Part shown: piece after piece, positions 34,059 to 41,891 of the stretch
Layout: each line of letters opens with the position of its first letter
Numbering within the stretch: the first letter of the stretch is position 1
Assembly (NCBI GenBank): GCA_000230955.3
Contig: CP007060.1
Coordinates: 1,240,001-1,304,000 of the forward strand
Reading direction: 5' to 3'
Length of the DNA stretch: 64,000 nt
Source of the DNA: Halobacterium sp. DL1
Lineage (GTDB): Archaea; Halobacteriota; Halobacteria; Halobacteriales; Halobacteriaceae
Notes under the pieces: generated by a model
Told to the model about the DNA's origin: nothing
Seen by the model: only the letters and a program-made list of their open reading frames with translations
Database searches by the model: none
Position numbers and translations under genes: made by a program

Positions 34059-35000
34059 TCAGTCGTGTTCCGCGCGCAGTTCCTCGATCAGCCCGCGGGC
34101 GGCCGTCCGAACGGACTCGTCGGAGGACAGCGACGGCTCCCAGCCCAGCGCCGAGAGCTTCTCGATGGAGAGGCGCATCTTCGGCACGTCGCCGGTCCAG
34201 CCCCGGTCGCCACCCGTGTACTCGTAGTCGGGGTCGAGGTCCATCTCCTCGGCGACGATGTCCGCGATGGCGTTGACGGACGTCGTCGTGCGCGTGCCAA
34301 GGTTGTAGGTGTTCAGGTCGTCGTCAGCGTGCTCGACGACGTGGATCATGGCGTCCACGCACTCCTCGACGTGGAGGTAGGACTTCTCCTGGCGACCGTT
34401 CCCGAGGATGGTGAGCGTCTCCGGGTTCTCGAGCAGTTTCTCGATGAAGTCCGGGACGACGTTGCCGCGCTGTTTCGGCCCGACGATGTTCGCGAACCGG
34501 TACATCCACGACTGGATGCCGTAGGAGTGGGCGTACGTCGAGACGAGGCCCTCGTCGGCGAGTTTGCTCGCGCCGTAGATGGAGATGGGTTCGAGGGGCG
34601 CGTAATCCTCCGGGGTCGGCATCGGCGCCTCGCCGTACACCGTCGAGGAGGACGTGAACGCCAGTTTGTCGACGCCCACCTCGTCCATGCGCTCGAGGAC
34701 GTTGTACGTCATCTCGCCGTTCTCCTCGAACAGCACGCGGGGTTCCCCGTAGTTCGTGTCCGTGTACGCCGCGAAGTGGAAGACGATGTCCACGTCCTCG
34801 GTTATGACCTCGGCCACGTCCTCGGGGTCACACATGTCTGCCTCGACGAACTCGACGCCGTCGGGCACGCGCTCCCGGGTCCCCTTCGAGAGATTGTCGA
34901 CCGCGAGCACGTCGTTGTCCGGCGCGAGTTCGGCGGCGAGGTGGGAGCCGACGAGGCCCGCAGCGCCGGTGACGACGACGCGCTGCTCGGAGAGTTGCAT
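34059..35000 (-). CDS. NAD-dependent epimerase/dehydratase (UDP-glucose 4-epimerase-like)
   Basis: A 313-residue extended SDR. It has nucleotide motif 'VVVTGAAGLVGSHLA' at residues 8-22, 'DIVFHFAAYTDTNYGEPR', catalytic Ser/Thr in 'FTSSSTVYGE', and the YxxxK pair Tyr142/Lys146 in 'IYGASK'. 'RFANIVGPKQRGNVVPDFI' and 'SYLHVEECVDAM' are typical of GalE-like sugar-nucleotide enzymes in archaea. Likely substrate: a UDP-sugar used for surface glycans. No glycosyltransferase adjoins it, so the exact sugar is open. Confidence 0.9.
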   Translation of the reverse strand: MQLSEQRVVVTGAAGLVGSHLAAELAPDNDVLAVDNLSKGTRERVPDGVEFVEADMCDPEDVAEVITEDVDIVFHFAAYTDTNYGEPRVLFEENGEMTYNVLERMDEVGVDKLAFTSSSTVYGEAPMPTPEDYAPLEPISIYGASKLADEGLVSTYAHSYGIQSWMYRFANIVGPKQRGNVVPDFIEKLLENPETLTILGNGRQEKSYLHVEECVDAMIHVVEHADDDLNTYNLGTRTTTSVNAIADIVAEEMDLDPDYEYTGGDRGWTGDVPKMRLSIEKLSALGWEPSLSSDESVRTAARGLIEELRAEHD

Positions 35001-35048
35001 ACAGAGTCGTCCACTGCGCTCGCAAAGTGCTTTCCGATGCCCGCTGTG

Positions 35049-35936
35049 TCAGAGACCCACGCGCTCCGCGCTCCACGCCCAGAGTCGCTCGGCGAGCGGG
35101 TCGTCGGTTGCCGCGGGGGACGGCTCGACGGGCGAACAGTCCCGGAAGTACGCCCCGTTCTCACCGGATTCGCGTTCGGTAGCCGCGAGGTACGTCGGCG
35201 TCACCGCGGCCGACGACGGCGTGTCGACGCGCCCGAGTGTCACCAACCGCGGGACGGCCGAGAGGACCCACATCAGCGCCCGCACCGGTAGCGAGGCGTT
35301 CCGCCAGATGCCAGTCGCCGGGACGAACCCCGGGTGACAGGAGACGGACGTGAGGCCGACAGAGCGCCGGGCGAGTTCCCGGGCGAACAGCACGTTCGCG
35401 AGTTTCGAGCGGCCGTAGGCGTCGAGCCCGTCGTAGTCCTCGACAGCAGTCACGTCGTCGAAGTCGAGGGTGGCGCGCCGGTGGACTTCCGAGGCGACCG
35501 TGACGACGCGCCCGCCCGGGGGGATGGCGTCGCGCAGGCGGTTCGTCAGCAGGAACGGCGAGAGGTGGTTGGCGTGGAACGTCCGCTCGACGCCCAGTCG
35601 AGTCAGTCGCCCGTCGTCGAAGTGCGCGCCCGCGTTGTTCACGAGCACGTCGAGTTCGTCGACGCGGCCGTGGACGCGCTCGGCGAGGCGCTCCACCTCG
35701 TCGACGTCCGTGTACTCCGCCTGGAAGAACGAGGTATCGGAACCGAGCTCGCGGAGTTCGTTTGCCACGCGCTCGCCGCGGTCGCGGTCTCGCCCGTGGA
35801 CGAGGACGTCCGCGCCGAGGCGTCCGAGCGCTAGCGCCACCTCCCGGCCCACGCCGCCGGTCGCGCCAGTCACGAGCGCCGTCGTCCCCGTCAGGTCGCG
35901 GCGCTGCACGCTCGCGCCGACTTCCGGTCGCACCAT
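35049..35936 (-). CDS. Short-chain dehydrogenase/reductase (retinol dehydrogenase-like)
   Basis: A 295-residue classical SDR starting at ATG 35936. Cofactor motif TGATGGVG ends at residue 30, 'DVLVNNAGA' at about 96-104, and the catalytic pair is Tyr174/Lys178 in 'YGRSK' with Ser149 in 'VVTVASE'. The C-terminal half ('CHPGFVPATGI', 'SSAAVTPTYLAATERESGENGAYF') matches the retinol dehydrogenase/WW-oxidoreductase-like group. It uses NAD(P)H to reduce or oxidise an unknown alcohol. An independent gene, separated by 48 bases from the epimerase gene. Confidence 0.88.
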   Translation of the reverse strand: MVRPEVGASVQRRDLTGTTALVTGATGGVGREVALALGRLGADVLVHGRDRDRGERVANELRELGSDTSFFQAEYTDVDEVERLAERVHGRVDELDVLVNNAGAHFDDGRLTRLGVERTFHANHLSPFLLTNRLRDAIPPGGRVVTVASEVHRRATLDFDDVTAVEDYDGLDAYGRSKLANVLFARELARRSVGLTSVSCHPGFVPATGIWRNASLPVRALMWVLSAVPRLVTLGRVDTPSSAAVTPTYLAATERESGENGAYFRDCSPVEPSPAATDDPLAERLWAWSAERVGL

Positions 35937-35977
35937 GTGACAGGCTTCGACCGCCACCGGCAAAAAGGCCGTTCCGC

Positions 35978-37155
35978 TCAGAACCCGAAGATGGGGACGA
36001 AGCGGAACGTCAGGAAGGCGCCGACGGTCGCCACGAGCGGGACGAGGTTCTGCATCAGGATGACCCGCGCCGTCGTCCCCGGGTCGAAGAGGTCCCCGGC
36101 GCTCGGGATGTCCTCTGGCTCCTCCTCGCCGATGGCGGGCACTTCGTCGTGTTCCTCGTCCGCCGCGAGTCCGCCGACGGAGACGGGGACGTCCTCGTCA
36201 CCGCGAACGACCTCGGACACCGTGGCCGGCCGGGTCGCCCGCCCCAGCCGAGGCCCACGATGCTCATCGTCGCGATGACGACGAAGCTCGCGGGAATGCC
36301 GATGGCCGAGAGGAAGATGACCAGCGTGGCGCTCACGGTGGCGACCACGATGGCCGCCGTCAGCGGGAGCTCCGTGATGTCGCTGCCCATCGTCTCCAGC
36401 GTCCGCCTGGCGATGGTGAACGCGCCGATGCCGACCGCCAGACAGCCCAGCAGGATGGCCGGGTTCATCTCGATGACGTCGCTGCCGACGAGCGGCGCGA
36501 TGGCGTTGGCGATGTTGCTCGTCCCGGAGCTGAACGCCATCAGACAGCCGATGGCGATGACCGTCGCCACGCCGAACAGCTCCTTGCGGTTCGTCGTCTC
36601 CTCGGTGGTCGGCACCGGCACCGCGCCCGAGCGGTCGACCTCCATCAGCGGGCCCTCGCTGCGCTCCATCGCTATCACGCGGTGGAGGCGGGCGTAGAAG
36701 TAGCGGCCGATGATGAGCGACACCCAGAACCCGATGACTGGGGCGACGATCCACCACGTCGCAATCTCGCCCATCACGGCCCAGTCGAGTTCGCCGCGCG
36801 CGACGCCGAGGCCGGCGATAGCGCCGACCGCCGTCATCGACGTCGAGGCGGGGACGCCGAAGACATTGCCGACGAACAGCGCGAGACCGATGAAGAACAG
36901 GACGCCGATGCTCGCCACCAGCGTGAAGATGGCCGGGTCGAAGACGAGTTCGGTCCCGAGCGTGTCCACCACGCGCCGCCCGAGCGTCCACGCCCCGACA
37001 AAGAAGAAGGCGGTCATCAGCGCCGCCGCCGTCGACTTCGAGATGGCGTCGGCGCCGACCGCCGGCCCGAACGCTGGCCCGGTCGTCGACCCGCCGACGT
37101 TGAACCCGACGAACATCGCGACCAGGATGCCGACGAGCAGCAGGGCGCTGATCAC
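35978..37155 (-). pseudogene. Frameshifted PiT-type inorganic phosphate permease
   Basis: The first frame (37155 downward) encodes helices with both PiT signatures, 'GFNVGGSTTGPAFGPAVGA' and 'FSSGTSNIANAIAPLVGS', up to 'SIVGLGWGG'. After that it turns into Arg-rich nonsense. The C-terminal part continues in a second frame: '..RATRPATVSEVVRGDEDVPVSVGG', a Glu/Asp-rich cytoplasmic segment, and a last helix ending 'FRFVPIFGF' at 35978. The switch is at about 36237-36250, where one missing base (GGGC-GGGCG instead of GGGCCGGGCG on the coding strand) would explain it. The repaired protein would be about 392 residues. Sequencing error, true inactivation or frameshifting are all possible. It overlaps the repeat-protein gene upstream by ATGA. 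Confidence 0.8.
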
Positions 37156-38033
37156 GAAGACGCCTCGTCCTCGCCGTCCTCTTTCGTCGCCCCCTCCTGT
37201 TTCGCCAGCTCCTCCTCGACTGTCTCGCCGACCTTCTCCTCGACTGTCTCGCCGACCTTCTCCTCGACTGTCTTGTCCACGGTCTCTTCGACAGTCTCGC
37301 TGACCGTCTCCTCGACGGTTTCCTCGACCGTCTCGCCGACCGTCTCCTCCACGGTCTGTTCGACCGTCTCGCTGACAGTCTTCTCGACGGTGTCGCCTAC
37401 CGTCTCTTCGACGGTCTCCTCGACAGTTTCGCCGACCTTCTCCTCGACGGTCTCACCGACCTTCTCCTCGACTGTCTTGTCGACCGTCTCCTCGACGGTT
37501 TCGCTGACCGTTTCCTCGACCGTCTCACCGACCTTCTCCTCGACCGTTTCGCCAACCTTCTCCTCGACGGTTTCGCTGACCGTTTCTTCGACCGTCTTCT
37601 CCACGGTTTCGCCGACCGTCTCCTCGACGGTTTCGCCGACTGTCTCTTCGACCGTCTCGCCGACCGTCTTCTCCACGGTTTCGCCGACCGTCTCCTCGAC
37701 GGTTTCGCCGACTGTCTCTTCGACCGTCTCGCCGACCGTCTTCTCCACGGTTTCGCCGACCGTCTCCTCCACCGTCTCCTCGACGGTGTCGCCGACCTTC
37801 TCGTCGACTGTTTCCTCGACGGTCTCTTCGACAGTGTCGCCCACGACCTCGGTCATCCACTGCGGGTCGAAGCGCGCCATCTTCCAGCCGATGTGGAGGA
37901 TGTACGACGCCAGCACGCCGAAGCCGAACGCGAGCCCGGTCTCCGTGCCGACGACGAGTATCAGTCCGACCGAGACGAAGATGAGGATGCCGTACGCGAG
38001 GTCGGTGAGGCTGTCGACGCGTCGCGGGTTCAC
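37152..38033 (-). CDS. Membrane-anchored tetrapeptide-repeat protein coupled to the phosphate permease gene
   Basis: A 293-residue protein from GTG 38033. Residues about 10-29 (TDLAYGILIFVSVGLILVVG) and 31-50 form a membrane hairpin, which should leave both ends in the cytosol. From Val64 on there are 53 consecutive tetrads with consensus V-[E/G]-[E/K/D]-[T/K], without one break in register, up to residue 275. A polar tail 'LAKQEGATKEDGEDEASS' ends the protein. Its stop overlaps the PiT start (ATGA at 37152-37155), so translation is coupled. I know no homologue with so many repeats; short anchored helpers of PiT are known in haloarchaea. Likely a long helix or disordered rod that modulates or spaces the permease; this is inference. 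Confidence 0.8.
   Translation of the reverse strand: MNPRRVDSLTDLAYGILIFVSVGLILVVGTETGLAFGFGVLASYILHIGWKMARFDPQWMTEVVGDTVEETVEETVDEKVGDTVEETVEETVGETVEKTVGETVEETVGETVEETVGETVEKTVGETVEETVGETVEETVGETVEKTVEETVSETVEEKVGETVEEKVGETVEETVSETVEETVDKTVEEKVGETVEEKVGETVEETVEETVGDTVEKTVSETVEQTVEETVGETVEETVEETVSETVEETVDKTVEEKVGETVEEKVGETVEEELAKQEGATKEDGEDEASS
37209..37844. repeat. 12-bp periodic coding repeat with a perfect 72-bp tandem duplication
   Basis: The 636-bp stretch has a 12-bp period (one tetrapeptide). Within it 37597-37668 and 37669-37740 are identical over all 72 bases, and the first 29 bases of the unit occur a third time from 37741. A shorter similar block with several CTTCTCCTCGAC steps occurs near 37211-37276 and again near 37440-37570. 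The repeat is prone to slippage, so its length should vary between strains. Confidence 0.9.
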
Positions 38034-38221
38034 GGGTGGTTCCTCCGTTCTACTGGCCTGGCCGCCGGATTGCTCTCTCTGGCGGTGGGAGTGCTCGCAA
38101 GCAAGATACCAGTAGTGTGCACCGAGACGGTGATAGCGGTTCCGGTGTCGGTGTCAGACGCTCGGCCGCGCCACGCTCCGTATCCGAAACGCGTACCCCG
38201 GCGGGGTGACTCCGTGGCGGT

Positions 38222-38758
38222 ATGCAGGGCGAACCCGAGGTCGTGGTGCTCCGGTACGGTCACCGGCCGGGCCGCGACGATCGCATGACCACTCACGTCG
38301 GTCTCACGGCACGCGCGCTCGGCGCCGACCGCGTCCTCCTCCCGGACAACGCGGGGCAGTCCGATGAGACGGTCGCCGACATCACCGACCGGTTCGGCGG
38401 CCCCTTCGGCGTCGAACTGACCGACGAACTCGACGCCACAATCCGCGACTGGGAGGGGTCGGTCGTCCACCTCACGATGTACGGCGAACCGGTCCAGGAC
38501 GTCGAGGCCGACATCCGAGAGCACCACCAGACCGACGCGCTGCTCGTGGTCGTCGGCGGCGAGAAGGTCCCCTTCAGCGTCTACGAGCACGCCGACTGGA
38601 ACGTCGGCGTCACGAACCAGCCACACTCCGAGGTGGCCGGTCTCGCGGTGTTCCTCGACCGCCTGTTCGACGGCCGCGAACTCGAACAGTCCTTCGAGGA
38701 CGCCGACCGTCGAGTCGTTCCGCAGGCCTGCGGGAAGCGCGTCGAGGACCTGGAGTAG
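38222..38758 (+). CDS. trm56: tRNA (cytidine(56)-2'-O)-methyltransferase (aTrm56)
   Basis: A 178-residue SPOUT methyltransferase. The N-terminus 'VVLRYGHRPGRDDRMTTHVGLTARALGADRVLL' is diagnostic for aTrm56. 'VHLTMYGEPVQDVEADIR' and the knot region 'ALLVVVGGEKVPFSVYEHADWNVGVTNQPHSEVAGLAVFLDRLF' follow. The enzyme 2'-O-methylates C56 in the T-loop of archaeal tRNAs; it is an archaeal marker. Single gene starting at ATG 38222, convergent with a methyltransferase gene. Confidence 0.94.
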   Translation: MQGEPEVVVLRYGHRPGRDDRMTTHVGLTARALGADRVLLPDNAGQSDETVADITDRFGGPFGVELTDELDATIRDWEGSVVHLTMYGEPVQDVEADIREHHQTDALLVVVGGEKVPFSVYEHADWNVGVTNQPHSEVAGLAVFLDRLFDGRELEQSFEDADRRVVPQACGKRVEDLE

Positions 38759-38768
38759 CGATTCCGAT

Positions 38769-39812
38769 TCAGGCCTTCTCCGCGAGCAGGAGCGTCGAGC
38801 CGGCGGTCCGGAACTCGTGGGCGTCGACGCTCTCGAACCCCGAGTCGCTGAGCCACGAGCGGACCGCCTCCTCGTCGTGGACGCGCCCGCCGAGGGTCGC
38901 CAGGTAGACGTAGTCGACGACCCGCGTCGCGGTGCGCGCCAGCGGGAGGGGGCCACCCGAGTCGAACTGGTCGAGGACGGCGACCCGACCGCCGGGTGCG
39001 AGCGCGTCGTGGACGCGGTCGAGGAACTCCCGGCACGCTCGTTCGTTGTGGGCGTGCAGGATGTTGCAAGCGAGCGCGACGTCGTAGCCGTCTCCCAGGT
39101 CGTCCTCGAAGTAGTCGCCGCCGACGAGCGAAACGCGGTCACCGAGGCCCGCGCGCTCGACGTTCTCGACGGCGGCATCGAACGCCGCCGGGTCGTCGAC
39201 GACCGTCGCCGTCACGCCGGGTGCGGCCAGGCAGCACTCGATGCTGAACCGCGCGTGGCCCCCGCCCAGGTCGAGCACTCGCTCGTCCGGCTGTGGGTCG
39301 ACGGCGGCCACGAAGTCGTCGCTCACGGAGCGCGTCGCGGCCTCGAACGCGCGCTGGGCCAGCGGCCACTTCTCGGGGTTGTCGTCGAGCCACTCGTACA
39401 TCGTCTCGGGTGGCGCGCCCTCCAGCACCGCCGTCGTCGCGTGTTCGTGGCAGAACGGCAGGACGACCTCGCGCCAGAACCGGAAGAACGGCCCGAGGCT
39501 GTCGGTGCTCTCGGACGCGACCCAGCGGCGCGAGAGGCTCGTCAGACGGTATTCTTCGCCGTCCGCGGTGACGTAGTCAGCAGAATCGAGGAGCGCGAGG
39601 AGACGCGCGAGGCCGTCCGCGTCGGCGTCCAGTCTCTCCGCGAGGACCGACACGGTCGCGGGTTCCTCGTAGAGCGCGTCGATGGCACCAATCTCGATTG
39701 CGACACCCAGCGCGTCGAACGCGCCCGAGGCGAACATGTCGAGGGTCGCGCCGGGCGAGCGGTTCAGTCGGAGCACGTAGAGTCGTTCGAGCGCGTTCGG
39801 AACGATCGGCAT
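38769..39812 (-). CDS. Class I SAM-dependent O-methyltransferase (plant-type/acetylserotonin-like)
   Basis: A 347-residue enzyme. An N-terminal winged-helix dimerisation part (residues about 20-100, 'AIDALYEEPATVSVLAERLDADADGLARLLALLDSADYV') is followed by a Rossmann fold with 'VLDLGGGHARFSIECCL', 'SLVGGDYFEDDLGDGYDVALACNILHAH' and 'GGRVAVLDQF'. This two-part layout is the O-methyltransferase type that modifies small aromatic or quinone-like molecules. The catalytic His of the family is likely in 'NILHAHNE'. The substrate is unknown. Confidence 0.85.
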   Translation of the reverse strand: MPIVPNALERLYVLRLNRSPGATLDMFASGAFDALGVAIEIGAIDALYEEPATVSVLAERLDADADGLARLLALLDSADYVTADGEEYRLTSLSRRWVASESTDSLGPFFRFWREVVLPFCHEHATTAVLEGAPPETMYEWLDDNPEKWPLAQRAFEAATRSVSDDFVAAVDPQPDERVLDLGGGHARFSIECCLAAPGVTATVVDDPAAFDAAVENVERAGLGDRVSLVGGDYFEDDLGDGYDVALACNILHAHNERACREFLDRVHDALAPGGRVAVLDQFDSGGPLPLARTATRVVDYVYLATLGGRVHDEEAVRSWLSDSGFESVDAHEFRTAGSTLLLAEKA

Positions 39813-39935
39813 ACCGGTACCAGATGGGGCCCAGAGTTTAGTTCCTGTGTGAAATCCTGAGTGCGCTGGTCCCGCGGTCCCCGGGTCCGGGGTTCTGTGG
39901 GCGGCACGGCGTTCGTGGGCGACCGAGTGACAAGA

Positions 39936-39941
39936 CTTAAT
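39936..39941 (+). promoter_or_regulatory. TATA box of the tfe operon
   Basis: CTTAAT, within CAAGACTTAATGG, lies about 26-31 bases before the ATG at 39967. This implies a leaderless mRNA for tfe and the overlapping genes behind it. Confidence 0.5.
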
Positions 39942-39966
39942 GGCCGCGCGGACCCCGTTTTATGCA

Positions 39967-40485
39967 ATGGCTTTTGAGGACCTGCTGGACGAGCCCGTGG
40001 TGCAGAAGTACCTCCACGAGCTGGTCGGCCCGAAGGGGATGCCGGTGGCCGCGGCGCCGCCGGACGGCGAAGTGACCGACGAGGAGTTGGCCGAGCGGCT
40101 CGGCCTGGAACTGAACGACGTGCGGCGCGCGCTGTTCATCCTCTACGAGTACGACCTGGCGACCTACCGCCGGGTCCGGGACGAGGACTCGGGCTGGCTC
40201 ACGTACCTCTGGACGTTCGAGTACGAGAACATCCCGGAGAACCTCCGCGAGGAGATGGACCGCCTCCTGGGCGCGCTCGCAGAGCGCCGCGAGTACGAAC
40301 TACAGAACGAGTTCTACCTCTGTGAGGTCTGTTCCATCCGCTTCGAGTTCGGCGAGGCGATGGACCTCGGCTTCGAGTGCCCCGAGTGCGGGTCGCCGGT
40401 CGAGGCGATGGAGAACACGCACCTCGTGGACGCGATGGACGAACGCATCGAGAACCTCCGCTCGGAACTCGGCGTGAAGGCCTGA
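39967..40485 (+). CDS. tfe: Transcription factor E alpha subunit
   Basis: A 172-residue TFIIE-alpha homologue; the start is ATG 39967 (MAFEDLLDEPVVQ). N-terminal winged helix (residues about 3-95) contains 'VTDEELAERLGLELNDVRRALFILYEYDLATYRR' and the wing 'YLWTFEYENIPE'. A C-terminal zinc ribbon has 'YLCEVCSIRFEF' and 'ECPECGSPVEA'. TFE stabilises the open complex with RNA polymerase, TBP and TFB. Its TGA overlaps the ATG of the DUF2110 gene (TGATG at 40483-40487), so the next gene is translated together with it. Confidence 0.96.
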   Translation: MAFEDLLDEPVVQKYLHELVGPKGMPVAAAPPDGEVTDEELAERLGLELNDVRRALFILYEYDLATYRRVRDEDSGWLTYLWTFEYENIPENLREEMDRLLGALAERREYELQNEFYLCEVCSIRFEFGEAMDLGFECPECGSPVEAMENTHLVDAMDERIENLRSELGVKA

Positions 40486-41150
40486 TGGTCGTCCTGGCAA
40501 CGAAGCTGTACGTGGAGGGCGACGCCCGGGAGCGGGCGCTCGACGGCCTCCGTTCGCTGGTCCAGAACGACGTCGGCGACCTCGACGTGGACGTCGACAT
40601 CGGTGTGCGCCACGACGACTTCCCGACGGTGACACTCGACGGCCCCGACGAGGTGGCCGCCCGCAACGTCCTCGTCGAGACGTGGGGCGAGATCACCGAC
40701 GAGTTCGAGGCCGGCGAGACGTACGTCGGCACGCTCGAATCGTGGAGCGAGGACGGCTTCGTCCTCGACGCCGGACAGGATATCCATATCCCCACGGAGG
40801 AGATTGGCCTCGGTCCGGGGGCGCCCGCACAGATCCGCGAACGCTTCGGTCTGGTTCAGCACGTCCCGCTCCGGTTCACGTACGGCGACCCGTCGTCGCT
40901 CGCGGAGGAAGAACACGACCGCCTCTTCGAGTGGACCCGGGGAACCGGCCGGCTGAACGTCAACAGCGCGACCCGCGGCGAGGTGCGCGCGACGGTCAAC
41001 CGCGCCGGCCACGCCCGCGACATCGTTACCGTCGAACGACTCGGTCTGCTCGAACAGAGCGTCGTCTGTCGGGAGGGAACGGACCCGCCGGGGCTGCTCG
41101 CCGCGGTCGGCGAACACCTTCGCTCGGAACTGCTCTGCGTCGTTCCATGA
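40485..41150 (+). CDS. DUF2110 family protein
   Basis: A 221-residue soluble protein, start ATG 40485. It contains 'MVVLATKLYVEGDARERALDGL' at the N-terminus, 'TYVGTLESWSEDGFVLDAGQDIHIPTEEIGLGPG' (an S1/OB-like stretch), and a C-terminal helix-hairpin-like segment ('NSATRGEVRATVNRAGHARDIVTVERLGLLEQSVVC'). The family is archaeal and often sits behind tfe. An RNA- or DNA-binding role in transcription is an inference from this linkage and the OB-like segment. It overlaps tfe and the following lipoprotein gene. Confidence 0.85.
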   Translation: MVVLATKLYVEGDARERALDGLRSLVQNDVGDLDVDVDIGVRHDDFPTVTLDGPDEVAARNVLVETWGEITDEFEAGETYVGTLESWSEDGFVLDAGQDIHIPTEEIGLGPGAPAQIRERFGLVQHVPLRFTYGDPSSLAEEEHDRLFEWTRGTGRLNVNSATRGEVRATVNRAGHARDIVTVERLGLLEQSVVCREGTDPPGLLAAVGEHLRSELLCVVP

Positions 41151-41854
41151 GGCGACTGCTGGCGGCCGTCGGACTCGTCGTCCTCGTCGTCAGCGCGGGT
41201 TGCCTCGGCGGCCCACCGGCGCCCAGTGACGAGGACCTCTCGAAGGAGGTGGCCTACGACTGGGACCGGGACGCCGACGTCACCATCACCACCGACGGCG
41301 GACAGTACCGCGTCGTCGCGGACATCAACGAGAGTAGCGTCCGACTCTCCCAGCAGAGCGGCTTCGGGGGCCGCAACCCGGTGTACGTCTCCGCTGTCAA
41401 GTTCCAGTACGCGAACGGTACCGTGGTCGGCGCCGACGCCATCGACGTCTCCACCCGGAACTCCCGGACCGTCGTCGAGTTCCCCGCGGAGAACGGGACG
41501 TTCGCGTACACGGGCAACGCCGGCGGCCGCTCGGTGAACGTGCCGGTCATCGCGGAGGGCTCCCACGAACTCGTTCTGCCGCGCGGGATGCGGGTGTCCT
41601 TCCCGGTCTTCGGCGTGGTCGAGCCGCCGGGCTACCAGAAGACCATCGATGACGGCCGCGTCCACGTCCGCTGGGAGTCGCTGTCCGGCGGCACCGTCGA
41701 CGCGAAGTACTACCTCCAGCAGGACCTCCTGCTGTTCGGCGGCATCGTCGGCGTGCTGGCCGCTGTCGCCGTCGCGGGCGTCGTCTACTACCGCATCCGC
41801 ATCCGCCGCCTCGAGGACGAGCGCGAGCAGAGCGGCCTCGACCTAGACGAGTAG
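41147..41854 (+). CDS. DUF5803 lipoprotein with C-terminal membrane anchor
   Basis: A 235-residue protein beginning at ATG 41147 inside the end of the DUF2110 gene (ATGA). The N-terminal signal 'RRLLAAVGLVVLVVSAGC' ends in a lipobox (Cys20). A beta-rich extracellular domain with N-x-T/S sequons follows, then a membrane helix (LFGGIVGVLAAVAVAGVVYY) and a charged tail 'RIRIRRLEDEREQSGLDLDE'. It is thus anchored at both ends. The family is haloarchaeal and always seems to be found near transcription genes; a direct role is not shown. Confidence 0.85.
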   Translation: MRRLLAAVGLVVLVVSAGCLGGPPAPSDEDLSKEVAYDWDRDADVTITTDGGQYRVVADINESSVRLSQQSGFGGRNPVYVSAVKFQYANGTVVGADAIDVSTRNSRTVVEFPAENGTFAYTGNAGGRSVNVPVIAEGSHELVLPRGMRVSFPVFGVVEPPGYQKTIDDGRVHVRWESLSGGTVDAKYYLQQDLLLFGGIVGVLAAVAVAGVVYYRIRIRRLEDEREQSGLDLDE

Positions 41855-41891
41855 AGTCGGCTTTTTCCGCGGGGGGTGCGTACGCGGACCC

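Noticed and set aside
36682-38115. Plus-strand frame of 477 codons rich in Ser-Thr-Val (mucin-like) opposite the repeat gene and PiT
   Set aside because: The frame is open because the 12-bp repeat is open on both strands. The minus strand gives a start with a membrane hairpin and an ATGA overlap with PiT, and the plus frame runs through the antisense of PiT helices. Wobble use alone does not decide it.
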